DNA of 64,000 nucleotides from Takakia lepidozioides. Lineage: Eukaryota; Streptophyta; Takakiopsida; Takakiales; Takakiaceae. Each line of letters opens with the position of its first letter. Within the stretch, counting starts at the first letter, position 1. Location: assembly GCA_030704615.1 (NCBI GenBank), contig CM060734.1, positions 34,056,042 to 34,120,041 on the forward strand, in the 5' to 3' direction. Below the pieces are notes generated by a model, which was given only the letters and a program-made list of their open reading frames with translations, did no database searches and was not told the origin of the DNA. The translations under genes and the position numbers were made by a program. Below are positions 54,201-64,000 of this stretch, piece after piece.

Positions 54201-54883
54201 TCTTATTTTTGTGCGTGTGACAGGCTCAAGAAATGATGAAGGCGCAAAATCTGAAGAAGGCTTCGAAGAAGGGGAAACATGGAAGACTCACCAGACCCGC
54301 TACTCACTCAAGTGACTCACTGCATGATCTTCATCCCTCGGTTAGTGACGGTCAAGGAAAAGATCGTAGAAAGAGAACATCCAAGGTGAACTATTCCCCC
54401 CCAACCAAGGAAGAGTTGAAACAGATGAAGGCGGTCATTGCAGCCCACAAAATAAGTCAAAATATGCCAGTGGGTGAAGATTGTGATGCCGGTGATGTTG
54501 CAGGCACTCAATCACAAGAAAGCAACTCAGATTCTGACCAGGATTCCAAAATTAACAGCCATGGTAGTGCAACTGATGATGGGGATTCCAATAACTCGCA
54601 TGGCTCGGATGCTGATCACAATCTTCAAGTGTCTCCAAATCCTAAGAAGAGAAGCCGTAATCCTCGCAAACCTGGACCTGAAGCAAGGAGACCAACGACT
54701 CGGGCGAGCTTGACACCACCAGGAAAAAGGTTCGATCATCAAGTTGTGGAAGATGATTATACCCCACCCAAGGGGGGCGTCAAGGTGGCCAAGCTAGATG
54801 CTGTCAACCACGTGAAGCCAGCTTCAATGCAAGTACCATTGAAGCTCTCCAAGCAGAAGAAGGTGACAAGGAAGCGAAGTTGA
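51261..54883 (+). pseudogene. Coiled-coil, Cys/His-rich (RING-like) protein, four exons, one in-frame stop
   Basis: Exons 51261-52674, 53232-53803, 53925-54104 and 54224-54883, all with GT-AG borders and matching phases. The ATG follows an in-frame TGA. Exon 1: a basic N-terminus, a long coiled coil (about residues 160-340: ELVVLKNEEVIMMRARLASL), then a Cys/His module ACPVCHEWFHCNNMVVASCL, HTYHAYCLAQHC, CCAMPQCAQKFHPDWW. Its order resembles a RING finger. The last exons are Ser/Lys-rich and disordered, with the phrase LQVS(S/P)NPKKRS repeated in exons 2 and 4. A TGA at 51,945-51,947 interrupts the coiled coil; reading continues in the same frame. Either a recent pseudogene, a read error or recoding. 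If active it may be an E3 ligase-like or nuclear protein (inference). Confidence 0.65.
52750..53150 (+). repeat. Intronic minisatellite, about 55 bp unit
   Basis: Within the intron 52675-53231, six or seven degenerate copies of AAGGGGTTGCTTAGTGAATC, CATTCCTGTGTATGAGTGGT, TCAGGATTTGGT. Copies drift in length and sequence. Confidence 0.75.
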
Positions 54884-56698
54884 ATGACTACTCCTTGAAC
54901 TCTTATTTCTCCAAGTTTGATCTATCCAAATTGGTACTACCTGTTTGCTTTTTTGTGAAGCAATGTATGTTTGTTTCAGGATGAAGCAATTGGAAACTCT
55001 GCAGATTTTGAATGGACTCCATTTGTGGACCTCACTGAAATTGCACTCTCAATTTGTTGTGTAATTTAGGGGTGATTTGATAAGAAGACAATTACCTCTT
55101 CCATAAGTATGAGCATATATGTGCAATTGGATTTCAGGCTAAGGCAATGACTGTGTCTTCAACATGTAGTGCACATTTGTGATGGGCAGATTGCTGAAAG
55201 ATAGGCAGTGGTGGTGGGGGTTCCTTTCCTTTCCTCATGTCCTATCTATGGGATCTACATCTACATCTACACGTTTTCCAGGGATCTTGGTGTGCCCTCA
55301 TAATCCTACAGGTTCCAGATTCCTGAAAGTGGTTGTATAACCGCCTGTGTATAGGTTGAGTGGAGTGTGTGGTTCTTAGAAGGGCTACAATGTTACTTGC
55401 TTGCATGTTTTGGATTGTGGAAGGATTGTGGTCTTATGTGGAGGCATTTGGGCAGTAGTATAGTTGAGCCATGGGGATTTTATAGGTGTTGCCCCTCATT
55501 GGCTTACAAAGGCCAGCATTCTTCTGTTTTTGATCTGAATGTGGCATTGGGGAATTCACTGGCCATTCATGGACTGGCTCGACTGAGAAGGTAAATACAA
55601 ATCAGCACAATTTCAATATTTTGGCATGGGTGGTTCAAAGATTGAAAGTTGCCTCTGTATGTGGCATTCATTGTTTAGTTTCTTTGCAACTAGGGGGACC
55701 AGTCCGGGCAGTTCTAAATGTAATCTATCTTTCCAGCTTCTGTGGCAAATCTCCATTACAACACAAAGTTAGCATTGGTGAGTTGCAACCAAATGTGTTG
55801 TGTCCTATGTGCTATGCTTGCATGGTTCAATGTAAGAGTTCTTGTTGGGTCTCTGTGTTGTTTGGCAAGCAGGCAAATCATAGGCAGCCTTCCCTACTTC
55901 CATTCATATTGAGAGGCTGTTTGCAAATGTGCAATGCTCAAGTACCTAAAGGTGCAAATAGATTCAAGAAGAAAAACTGTGTTTCTGACTGGACCCCAAG
56001 CATTAGAAAATTTCTCCACAGATCTGAAAAATTGTGGGTAATGAACATTGCTATGCTTTGTGTGTTTGTGACTGTACTACAGTTGTGTGCACCTCTGACA
56101 ACAGCCGACAGGCTGGTGGCCACAGTGCACTTGCACCTGGGCTTATTTCTTAACCAAGTACATGCCCTACAATCTCTACTTGGAGAGAGGTTGTGCTGCT
56201 CTTGGGCATCGTTGCAGACAGCCACTGGCTCAAGCTACAAAGATGATTGAGTATGGGGACTGAAGTAGAATGTTATTCCTCTCCAATGCAAACCAATCTT
56301 GTGTAGGTTATGGTGGATATCAGAGAAGTTGTGACAGAAGGGTTCCAATATAGCTTGTGTGGTGTACATACAAATCAAGGTGTAGGGTGCATGACTGTGG
56401 GTGATTCCAAAATATCCAAAGTGTTGACCAAGCTATCTACTTGCACAATTACATCACTGTATAGCATGCCAACACATTACACGAACAAGGATTAAAAGCA
56501 TGCAACAATGGGCATGTTCAAGCTTTTTATAGGCCCCTTGTAGGAGCAGTAACTGCAGGAGCAGGGTGCACCACATCAGTCAAGAATTTGGAGCATTTCA
56601 TGTCTAATCAAGTAGGGCAGAAGTCTGTATGAGAGTCAAAAGTCTAAATCAACCCTGCCGAACACCGGAGTAGTGATGTATACCAGACTAATATAATG
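54884..56698. other. No convincing gene; one doubtful ORF at 55621-56250 (+)
   Basis: A plus-strand reading of 209 codons (MAWVVQRLKVASVCGIHCLV ... ATGSSYKDD) is long for chance but has no motif, an odd Cys-rich composition and no clear context. The opposite strand is also open for 95 codons. I cannot support either as a gene. The rest is AT-rich with no recognisable structure. The first few hundred bases may be the 3' region of the gene ending at 54883. Confidence 0.3.
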
Positions 56699-59600
56699 CT
56701 AAACATCCAACTCTAACAATGCTTCCACTATCTGATTTTTCACCTGCGTCGACAGAGAGTAAGTTGCAACCCCACCCCTAGCTCTAGCTCGAGTTGGAGG
56801 CATTGGAAACCTTGCAGCACAAACTAGATGCGAATAGCAAAATGTAGGGGGTGCTTCATCCAAAAGTGTGTAGGTGGAACTAGTCGTGCCACCCCGCTTC
56901 GCATACCAAATGCCTTCTAGAAGCATCACCCCAGCACCCCATGTATTGCCCCACCCATCAGTGAACTCCTCGCTGTTAGTGAACAACACATTTGTACAAA
57001 TGACAATATAAAAGTGTTCACCTGCCGGGTCACCAGTTGCAGACACTGCAAAATTATCGCCCACCTCTATAGTAGACGCAAGGCTTTCACCATCACCCCC
57101 AAAGTCCCAATTATCTTCATCTTCTTCAATTGTCGTTGTCCTTGCACAAGCTGGATTTTTTGGCTGCAAACGGATAAGCTTGAATTCTTGCACATGTGAC
57201 TTACTGTCGCAGTCCTTGTCACCACCATCCACACATACGGGACAGAAGCAAGACAATTCCCGTGCATTCAATTGGGTGATATCTGTATGGCTTACACTTG
57301 ACACTGAGTGCATTTTGCGACTACCAGCCACAGTCTTGCAATCGTGTTTTTGCCTTCGGTTGATGTCACCCACTTTAACCTCCCAAAATACCCTGTTGGC
57401 ATCTTTTCGTGCATCAGAGTAGGCCAAATGTTCCCTACCCAAACTGCTTGTCAGAAAACCTACAGCATCGTGCGCATTTTGCATCTTCTGTCCATTTGGT
57501 TTCAACTGCTCTTTGCGCAGTTCCCTCTTCAGCACTGCACCGGCACCATCGTGCTCTCCCTTGCCATGACCTGAACCAAAAAAATTCCATAACATTTGAC
57601 ATCCCTCTGGCAGGTCAGGTTCCACAGTCAATGATGGGTAGCGGGCCACATGGTACCAACCTCGAGCTCCTTTGAACTGACCTGAACAGCCATCTGACCA
57701 GACCCAATGTAGTGAAGGCATTATCCCCTGCGCCTTGAGATAACACCAATGAAGAGCAAATGCATGTTGAACAAATAACGTGTCATGCTTGCGGTCATCC
57801 GAAATGTAATAATTGTATTCTTTGAGGATGGGAATTACCCCCACACTGTCTTATGTGTATTTCGGGTTATGGCGATACGTGATGTGCACAAGAATTGAAA
57901 TTTGAAATGAATGCCAGTGCATTTCCTGCACCTCATTCTGTTCCTGAAAAGCATAGTTCTCGGCAAAGTCAATCACTGAAAGGATTGCCTCCTTAGGGAA
58001 ATTCAGAAGGCAATTTTTGAAGGCCTTGTCTTGCCATCTAGCCACATAATTGTGGGTGACAAATTTGCGTAGCTTGGATTTAAGATAATCCATGAAATAG
58101 GTAGCATTGGTTTCCTGGTGGGCCAGTCTCAAAATGGCTTTGTCCTCCCCATGCTTGTTCTTACCTGCTGCTTGTTTCAAGTAACATCGCCATCGAAAAA
58201 GTTGGATGGATTCTGGATCCACTTCCCGTGGGCATACTTTTAAAGTATTCACACCACAAGCACTGCAATCAGCATATAAGCAACTAGATTTGTGCCACTC
58301 ATCAGTATCCCTTTTGGGACAGACTACTACCTGCCAAAGTGCAGTTGTGCCAGGAAAAGACTGTGTGTGAGCCACACACATCCCAGTAGGTAGGACATCA
58401 AGGCTTTCATGCCCACATACCTCAGAACAATGACATGTACACGAGTCACCATGGATGCCTTTTATCGCCGATCTCATGTTGTTCCACCCTTGCTTCAATT
58501 CCTGCATCTCTGTGTGATATTTGCAACAGCAAGTGTTCCTTTCAGTAAGACGACGCACGTATCAAGGCTTTAGATACTCAAATGATCTTAGCCCAACCAT
58601 CAGAAGGGTATGCTGTTTGGAAGCGCGTGTAAAAGTCAAGCTGCAATATCAATCACAACATGTCAATCACTCCATGATGCATATTGTGCTAGGTTATAAT
58701 TATGTACATATGCAACTGACTCCTATCTTAATGGGTCACATGACTACTTTGATACTAACTCGTGCTCCTACCCTAAGGTGTAACTACTGTGACATTTGCA
58801 TAATTACTTTATTGTTGCTACTTGAGTCCTGCGTTCAATAGATGAGTGTAGGAATAAATGGCTGGAGGAGTTACTAGAGGAGTTATATCATGGATGCAGG
58901 AATCAATAGCAATAGCAGTATATAGTTACTGATTGATTATTGCTACTGAATCCTGCCTTTAGTAATTATTTACTATACTAGTGGTACTGAATCCTGCCTT
59001 TAGTAATTACTTACTCTACTAGTGGTACTGATTCCTGCCTTTCGCAATTACTTACTCTACTAGTGGTCCTGATTCCTGTCTTTAGCAATTACTTACTCTA
59101 CTAGTGGTACTGATTCCTGCCTTTAGCAGTTACTGACTCTACACCCTAAACTGATTCCTGCGCAGTTACTTACTCTACTAGTGGTACTGATAGCTATCAT
59201 TAGGATACTGCAGTACTGCACTGACTCCTACAGAACAAGGGCTTTATGATGTAGTAGCCCTAGTGAGTGCAACTAACACTTATACAAACCAGGCCATAGT
59301 ATATATACTGTAACAACATATATACCTGATCCTGAAAACTTCAGAGGTCTTGTCCTACCTAGTAAGTAAGTACTCTAACAATGTACAAACTCCTAAAAAA
59401 GTAAGATCCTTAAAGAAGGCGCGCTTCTGGTCAGTCTAACATGCTGAAAGCAAACTGTTCAGGATCTATGTAGGTTGCTGAGAAGATGGACATGCAATTG
59501 AACACAGAAAAACAACAAGTGTAGAGAGGAGAAACCTGAGACTCTTGAAGATAGTGTGTGGCACGTGTCTCATAATCTTTTGGGCCCCTGCGACGTCGAG

Positions 59601-60433
59601 TAACATCCTTTTTGTTTGGTGACACCGTGGTTTCTGTTGCCCACCACTCTGTTACTAGCGTCTGCACTTCTTTAGTCAACGCATCAGCTCGCTTACTCTC
59701 CAATTGCCACAACGGTGTCCCGGACTCATCAAGAAGCCTTCGTCTATTCATACCTTTTGGAAGCAGCCTGCGATCTACGCCAAGGACCTTCGCAGTCAAT
59801 CTTACATTCTCAGTGTGGCTGGAAGTTGCCACACTACAAACAATGCTCTTGGCTCTAGCAATATCTTTTCTCTGTCTCCCTTTTACTTTGCTCTGCCATT
59901 CTCTAATACTATGCAAGGCAATTTGGTTTGATCTAGCTTCTTTTGCATCAAGTAATAAGTTAGAAGGCATAAAGGGTGCAAGCTATGGGTGAGAGAGAAC
60001 CTTCCCCATCACAATTTTTCTTTGAGTCTAATCCACCACCCAAACTTGTCAGTTCATCTTCAATGACATGCACAATGCTATTCAAGCAGTTACCCACTGC
60101 TTGTTCGTTCCCATAGCCATCCCTCTCTTCACAACACTCCATATCGCGTTCATGAACAACCACTTCAACGTCCCTTGCAGCTTTGGCAACCCTTGAATCA
60201 CGCCTACGCTTCGCTTGTTCAACCTTTCTACTTTGCTCTTCATCACATCTCGCTGCTGCTATCCTACTTCCCTCGCCTGGTCTGACCACTCCAGTGCCTC
60301 TGCGGCTGGCCTTTCTTTTGTTGCCCATGTAGTACGCCATATACCCCTGGGCCCCTAGGTAGTAAGGTACGCCACACCAGGCCCACAAATCCATAACAGT
60401 GTCAACTACCTCCTCTGCCCTCCCACTATCCAC
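56699..60433 (-). pseudogene. DDE-like transposase of unusual family (IDFAENY / SDGCSGQFK / GHGKGEHDG)
   Basis: Minus strand. The N-terminal pieces 60433-59960 and 59970-59536 are offset by one frame. They are basic, with VKGRQRKDIARAKSIVCSVA and AKVLGVDRRLLPKGMNRRRL (helix-turn-helix-like). A donor CAG|GTTTCT is at 59536. After a tandem-repeat-bearing intron, 58558-57851 holds Cys/His-rich motifs (NTCCCKYHTEM, CTCHCSEVCGHE, CLYADCSACG) and SVIDFAENYAFQEQNEVQEM. One TAA at 57,848-57,850 interrupts it. It resumes in frame to 56699: WVWSDGCSGQFKGARGWYHV, WNFFGSGHGKGEHDGAGAVL, then a long C-terminus. DFAENY, SDG.S.QFK and HGKG..DG.G...KR place acidic residues as in an RNase H-fold nuclease. I recall this motif trio from transposase-like proteins of invertebrates and algae, but cannot name the superfamily. 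Confidence 0.6.
58930..59195. repeat. Tandem repeat, 41 bp unit
   Basis: About six units of TACTGATTCCTGCCTTTAGC, AATTACTTACTCTACTAGTGG between the exons of the transposase-like gene. The last units are partly deleted. Confidence 0.85.
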
Positions 60434-60653
60434 ATTGGCAAGAGTCTATTTGACTACCTTGTCCATGCTACTTAGACACAGCTACTTAGACACAGAATCA
60501 GCTGCTAGGGCTGCAATCCCAATGACAGCCATGGAAAAACAGGCTGAAATGCGTTGAAGAAGTTACCTTGATTAGCAGTGCCTTGTTCTATCAATTTTGC
60601 TGCTGCCACTGCTGTTTGCTAAAAAGCAGAAAGCAGGAACTCATGATCTGCAC

Positions 60654-61381
60654 TCATGCAGCACGGCCAGGGGTTAGAACAACACGACGGCCCTCTACGT
60701 TAATGCAAGTGAGATCAAAAACTAGTTTGCAATGCACAAGAGAATCAAGGTGGACAGTGTGGGAAAGAGGAAGAACAGAGGGATGTTGAGGGAGCAGCCG
60801 ATACTGTCTCCCCCGCAAGACTTCCGTAATAAGATATGGGCCCTCGATACGCTTGGAAGCCTTGGAAATGATCTTCCCTTGCTGAATCCGCACACACGCA
60901 GATTGAACCTTGAGGCCTGCAGCTCTGAGACGACATAATACACGTTGCAGGTCAATGAGGTGAGAATCGAAATTAGCAGAATAAACATTTATGTCATCAA
61001 TGTATACTAATGCACATTCCCATCTCAGATTGCCAAGAACCACATCCATAAGCCTTTGGAATGTTGTTGTGGCATTACATAGACCGAATGACATGGTTTC
61101 GTATTGATACATGCCATATCTGCATGTAAAGGCCGTTTTCTCTTTAGATGCTTCTGTCAAAGGGACCTGCCAAAAGCCAGAAGCTAGGTCAAGTGAAGAG
61201 AAAATTGTGGCTCCACTAAGCTGATCAGGGTCTCATTAATTCTTGGTAAAAGATATACATCCTTCTTAGTCATGGAATTGAGCCTTCTGAAGTCAACACA
61301 AAACCTGGTGGAACCATCTTTTTTGGCTACTAACACGATATGACTAGCCCAAGGTGATAGACGGGCGAATGACACCAGCAT
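60654..61381 (-). pseudogene. RT core fused by deletion to integrase tail, second gypsy
   Basis: 61381-61184 gives [20 protein letters not shown] and [20 protein letters not shown]. Then 61160-60654 (after a frame change) gives KTAFTCRYGMYQYETMSFGL, CNATTTFQRLMDVVLG and the YxDD box VYIDDINVYS. After GLKVQSACVRI the reading jumps to KASKRIEGPYLITEVLRGRQ and LSHTVHLDSLVHCK, the GPY-type integrase C-terminus. RNase H, the integrase finger and the DDE core are missing, so this is an internal deletion derivative. Confidence 0.8.
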
Positions 61382-62225
61382 TCAACATTCTCTTAATTTC
61401 TTCCTGAACCGCTGCTCTCTCACGAACTAACTCGCGGTAGGCATATTGTTTGACTGGATTCCCATCAGTGACAATCTCATGATTCAAAATACTGGTCCTA
61501 CCAAGATCATGAGATCCTCTACTGAACACAGATAGGTTTCTTCGAATCAAAACATGTAACTTAGCCAATTGAACCTCAGTTATATCACCCACCTGGATGT
61601 CTGCCAACACTTGAGCAAAGTGCTCCTCTTGCTCGGTGGTGAGAATATTGTCATTACTGACTGCAGCAATGTTGGTCATGGCAATAAGGCTGTCCACAGG
61701 GCTGTCTACAAGTCCAATATCATGAAAATTGAGAGCAGGCTCTACAGATTGAATTTCAGTCAAAGGCAAGGCAGTGAGTCTAGCCATAACCTGTCCCTTC
61801 TTGATTTTGACCATCATACGCTCAGGATTAGCTAGGAGTAATCGGATTTCTCCTCTGTACCCCCTGTCCAAAACCCCAGAAGCCACCAAGTAGTGTTTGT
61901 GCAAAGATAATTTCTTCCAGCCTTCTACTTCCAAGTACATGTCCTTGGGGCAAATAAAAGCCAGACCTGTGGGGGCCAAGATTTGTGACATTGCAGACAA
62001 ATCAATATCATGAGGAGCCCTCAAAAGTATGGAATTATTGGGAACAGGAAGAGGGGCTCCAGTCTTCTTACCTGGTTCAGGAAAATGCCATTGAAAAAGG
62101 GTAGTGGCTGACTCACTGGTAAAATTAAAGAATCTAGTCCAGTTGTATGTGTTACCAGCTCTTTGGCGAACTTCGTGAGCAGCAGCCTGCATCTGAATAA
62201 GATGCCGAGTGGAACTCCCAGCCAT
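61344..62225 (-). pseudogene. dUTPase-like domain plus RT N-terminus, second gypsy
   Basis: 293 open codons. Residues about 65-150 (about 62,050-61,770) read SILLRAPHDIDLSA, LAPTGLAFICPKDMYLEVEG, ASGVLDRGYRGEIRLLLANP and VKIKKGQVMARLTALPL. The order matches the trimeric dUTPase fold: PTGLA...P, then GVID..YRGEI (motif 3), then G..(I/M)A(Q/R)L (motif 4). Motif 3 is nearly canonical. Motif 2 (PRSGLA in enzymes) and the DR of motif 4 are replaced, so catalysis is doubtful. The rest is RT N-terminus ([35 protein letters not shown]). Known dUTPases hydrolyse dUTP to keep uracil out of DNA; retroviral versions sit in or near pol. A frameshift separates this ORF from gag. Confidence 0.65.
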
Positions 62226-63357
62226 AATAGGGACAAACGTTCAGGTTGACTTTATGCCTTGTACCATTGCCACCACAGGTTTCAATCATCCCTGGCAAAT
62301 CTTCCTGGTAAGGACAAAACCTGGTGACATGATCCTTGCTTTTGCAGATGTAACATGCTACATGGCTTTGATAACTAGCACCAGTATAAGTACGTCCCCT
62401 GTTGCCACCACTCGGGTTGGAATTTGATGGGGCCTGCCAACGAGCATCAGCCTTAAAGGCTTGTAATTCAAGTCTGACCGTTTCCTGCACATCTCGTACA
62501 ACTGCAGGAAGAAGTTCCATAGCCTTTCCCTTGTTGGTGCCCACAATCAGATCCGAAGCATCACTCAGCATGTGTGTGGCTGGAATTTTGGGTACAACTC
62601 CCCTTTTAGCTGCTTTAGTGCGCAAGCGTTCTTCTATTAACTGAACCATTTCTTTTTCGGTGGAGTACTTGTTTCGTTGCAGGTATACTTGCTCTGCAGG
62701 AGGTAGTCCTCTGATGAAGCCTAATTTAATGGCCAATGGCCTTTCCGAGAGAACAGGGACGGTCTACACTGCTTTACGTATATCAGTATAGTACTTGTAT
62801 ATACTTTCTCCTTCTTTGTAGCTTCTCTCAGGTACACAGAATTCAGACAACTTTTCTTCATGAAACAATTGTTCAGCTAAACCCTTAGCTTCAGACCATG
62901 ACACATCACCCAGATCTTTGATAGTGGCTTCAAAGAGTTCTTGGGCCTCCCCTTTGAGACAGAAACGAAAGGCATTGGTAACAAAGGCGGGTGGAACTGC
63001 ATTCATTTTCACACTCATCTCAAAAAAGGTGATAAAGTTATCAAAGTTATGCCCCACCTTGTATTCCGGATAAGGTTGCTTCGTCATGCGGGTCTCAGGG
63101 GATTTCGCAGGCACAACAACATTTTTAGTACATTTAGCAAGAAGTAAGTCCAACAAAGCAAGACAGTCAGAAATGAGACGCATAGCATGGCACAACTCAT
63201 CAAGTTCTGGTTCACCTACTTGCTGTTCAACATTAGATGTGGTGGCCATACTTGGTTTTGTTTCAGGCCCTGGCAACCTTGTTCCACCCGCTGTGAACTC
63301 AGAATTGGGCCCACTGGCTTCAAAAATTCGCTCACGAGGGTCTTTTACCTCTCCCAT
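62152..63357 (-). pseudogene. gag, second gypsy
   Basis: 63357-62764: MGEVKDPRERIFEASGPNSE, then a capsid-like helical part (FDNFITFFEMSVKMNAVPPA, FRFCLKGEAQELFEATIKDL, YKYYTDIRKAV). A TAG at 62,764-62,766, then the same frame continues (AIKLGFIRGLPPAEQVYLQR) to a zinc knuckle CYICKSKDHVTRFC (about 62,360) of the C-x2-C-x4-H-x4-C type. Retrotransposon gag family; nucleocapsid function implied by the knuckle. Confidence 0.78.
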
Positions 63358-63457
63358 CTCACTGTCTTGATCTTTTAAAAGCCTATACTTAGCTCTTGTA
63401 AGTCAATAGTTCACTATAACTTTGTAATCAAAAGGAAAGCACTAGGCCAAGAAACCT

Positions 63458-63940
63458 TCACCTGTCGGAGGGGTTTATCATAGACTTCTCCCAGTCCAAG
63501 GTGTGAAAGGAAGAGATGAACCGATGATTGTAACTTAGGTAAACAGCCTCTCCCTGCAGATGCCACAATCGTTCGGCCACCTTGAGCCAAAATGAAACTC
63601 GTGTAACAGTTCCAACCACCTTCTCCTTCACAACTAAAGAGTGCAAAGGGTAGCGCTCAGCCAGGTTGTGCGCATGGCAGAGCCCGATCTTCTCCTCATC
63701 AAAAGAGGTACCAGGATACACCACTATATCCTTGGTAGTGAACGTGAATTGATGCTGCGGGATTCCAGTAATAGCTTGCTTCCAAGTGAAATCGTCAGCA
63801 TGCAGTTCTTTGTCCCAGGCAGGACGAATATTGGTCAATGCAGCCGCAGTGCCACCCCGAGTGAACTCCCACAATCGATAGCCACTAATGGTCTTGGAAA
63901 ACTTAAAGCTTTCAAGGTCGGAGGTCCGGTCCCTTGTCAC
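63458..63940 (-). CDS. ORF upstream of gag, second gypsy
   Basis: 160 open codons (MTRDRTSDLESFKFSKTISG, FTRGGTAAALTNIRPAWDKE, RVSFWLKVAERLWHLQGEAV). No domain recognised. The frame stays open towards the window end, so the true start may lie beyond 64,000. Position before gag parallels ORF0 of the other family, but the sequences are not visibly related. Confidence 0.4.
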   Translation of the reverse strand: MTRDRTSDLESFKFSKTISGYRLWEFTRGGTAAALTNIRPAWDKELHADDFTWKQAITGIPQHQFTFTTKDIVVYPGTSFDEEKIGLCHAHNLAERYPLHSLVVKEKVVGTVTRVSFWLKVAERLWHLQGEAVYLSYNHRFISSFHTLDWEKSMINPSDR

Positions 63941-64000
63941 AACAAACTTTGGTACTCCTAATTGGGGCCAGGTGAGCAGCTGCCCTACACCAAGTCGCCG

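Larger units (their letters stand above)
60640..64000 (-). mobile_element. Second Ty3/gypsy element with dUTPase-like domain (cut by window end)
   Basis: Minus strand, 5' to 3': upstream ORF (63940-63458), gag (63357-62152), dUTPase-like domain and start of RT (62225-61344), RT (61381-60710) and a short integrase tail (about 60,860-60,654). It differs in sequence from the 5-34 kb family. An internal deletion joins RT to the integrase C-terminus. Neither LTR is visible: the 5' part lies beyond the window and no TG...CA repeat was found near 60.5 kb. No protease motif was found. Confidence 0.75.

Overview
The window is nuclear DNA of a land plant. Evidence: pentatricopeptide-repeat (PPR) remnants, a receptor kinase of the LRR-malectin type, plant-type Ty3/gypsy elements with an extra 3' ORF, GT-AG introns (plus one GC-AG) and an AATAAA signal. 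The transposon repertoire and a Cys/His-rich coiled-coil gene suggest a seed-free plant (fern, lycophyte or moss). The species cannot be named from sequence alone.

Layout. 1-1.6 kb: broken PPR fragments and the C-terminal end of a LINE-like reverse transcriptase. 2.3-5.3 kb (minus): an LRR-malectin receptor kinase with a clear intron and three or more frameshifts. 5.4-34.8 kb: a scrambled cluster of one gypsy family, with at least seven fragments in alternating orientation. Its architecture is LTR of about 0.93-1.0 kb, a PBS probably for tRNA-Arg, an ORF before gag, gag with zinc knuckles, protease, RT-RNase H, integrase, a very long ORF3, a polypurine tract and the second LTR. All copies are riddled with stops, mostly C-to-T or G-to-A changes.

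34,834-48,390: a 13.6 kb Mutator-like (MULE) element, inserted in one of the gypsy fragments. It has terminal inverted repeats built from CATGAGC motifs and an approximately 10 bp target duplication (one mismatch). It holds two divergent genes. One is an apparently intact two-exon MULE transposase with a SWIM finger (minus). The other is a multi-exon gene (plus) of unknown function with a DGNHR motif resembling ParB/sulfiredoxin folds. Four separate tandem arrays (units of 74, about 288, 53 and 95 bp) share the same GGCGCC-centred palindrome. They lie at the left end, between the two divergent promoters, and inside an intron of the cargo gene. This is the most interesting system in the window.

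48.4-48.97 kb: the rest of the interrupted gypsy fragment. 49-56.7 kb: a subtilase propeptide remnant, a degenerate ORF, and a four-exon coiled-coil/Cys-His-rich gene with one in-frame stop. 56.7-60.4 kb (minus): a second, unusual DDE-like transposase gene (motifs DFAENY, SDGCSGQFK, GHGKGEHDG). 60.6-64 kb (minus): a different gypsy element, cut by the window end, carrying a dUTPase-like domain just upstream of its RT.

Almost all the sequence is mobile DNA. The MULE transposase is the one long coding region with no visible lesion.
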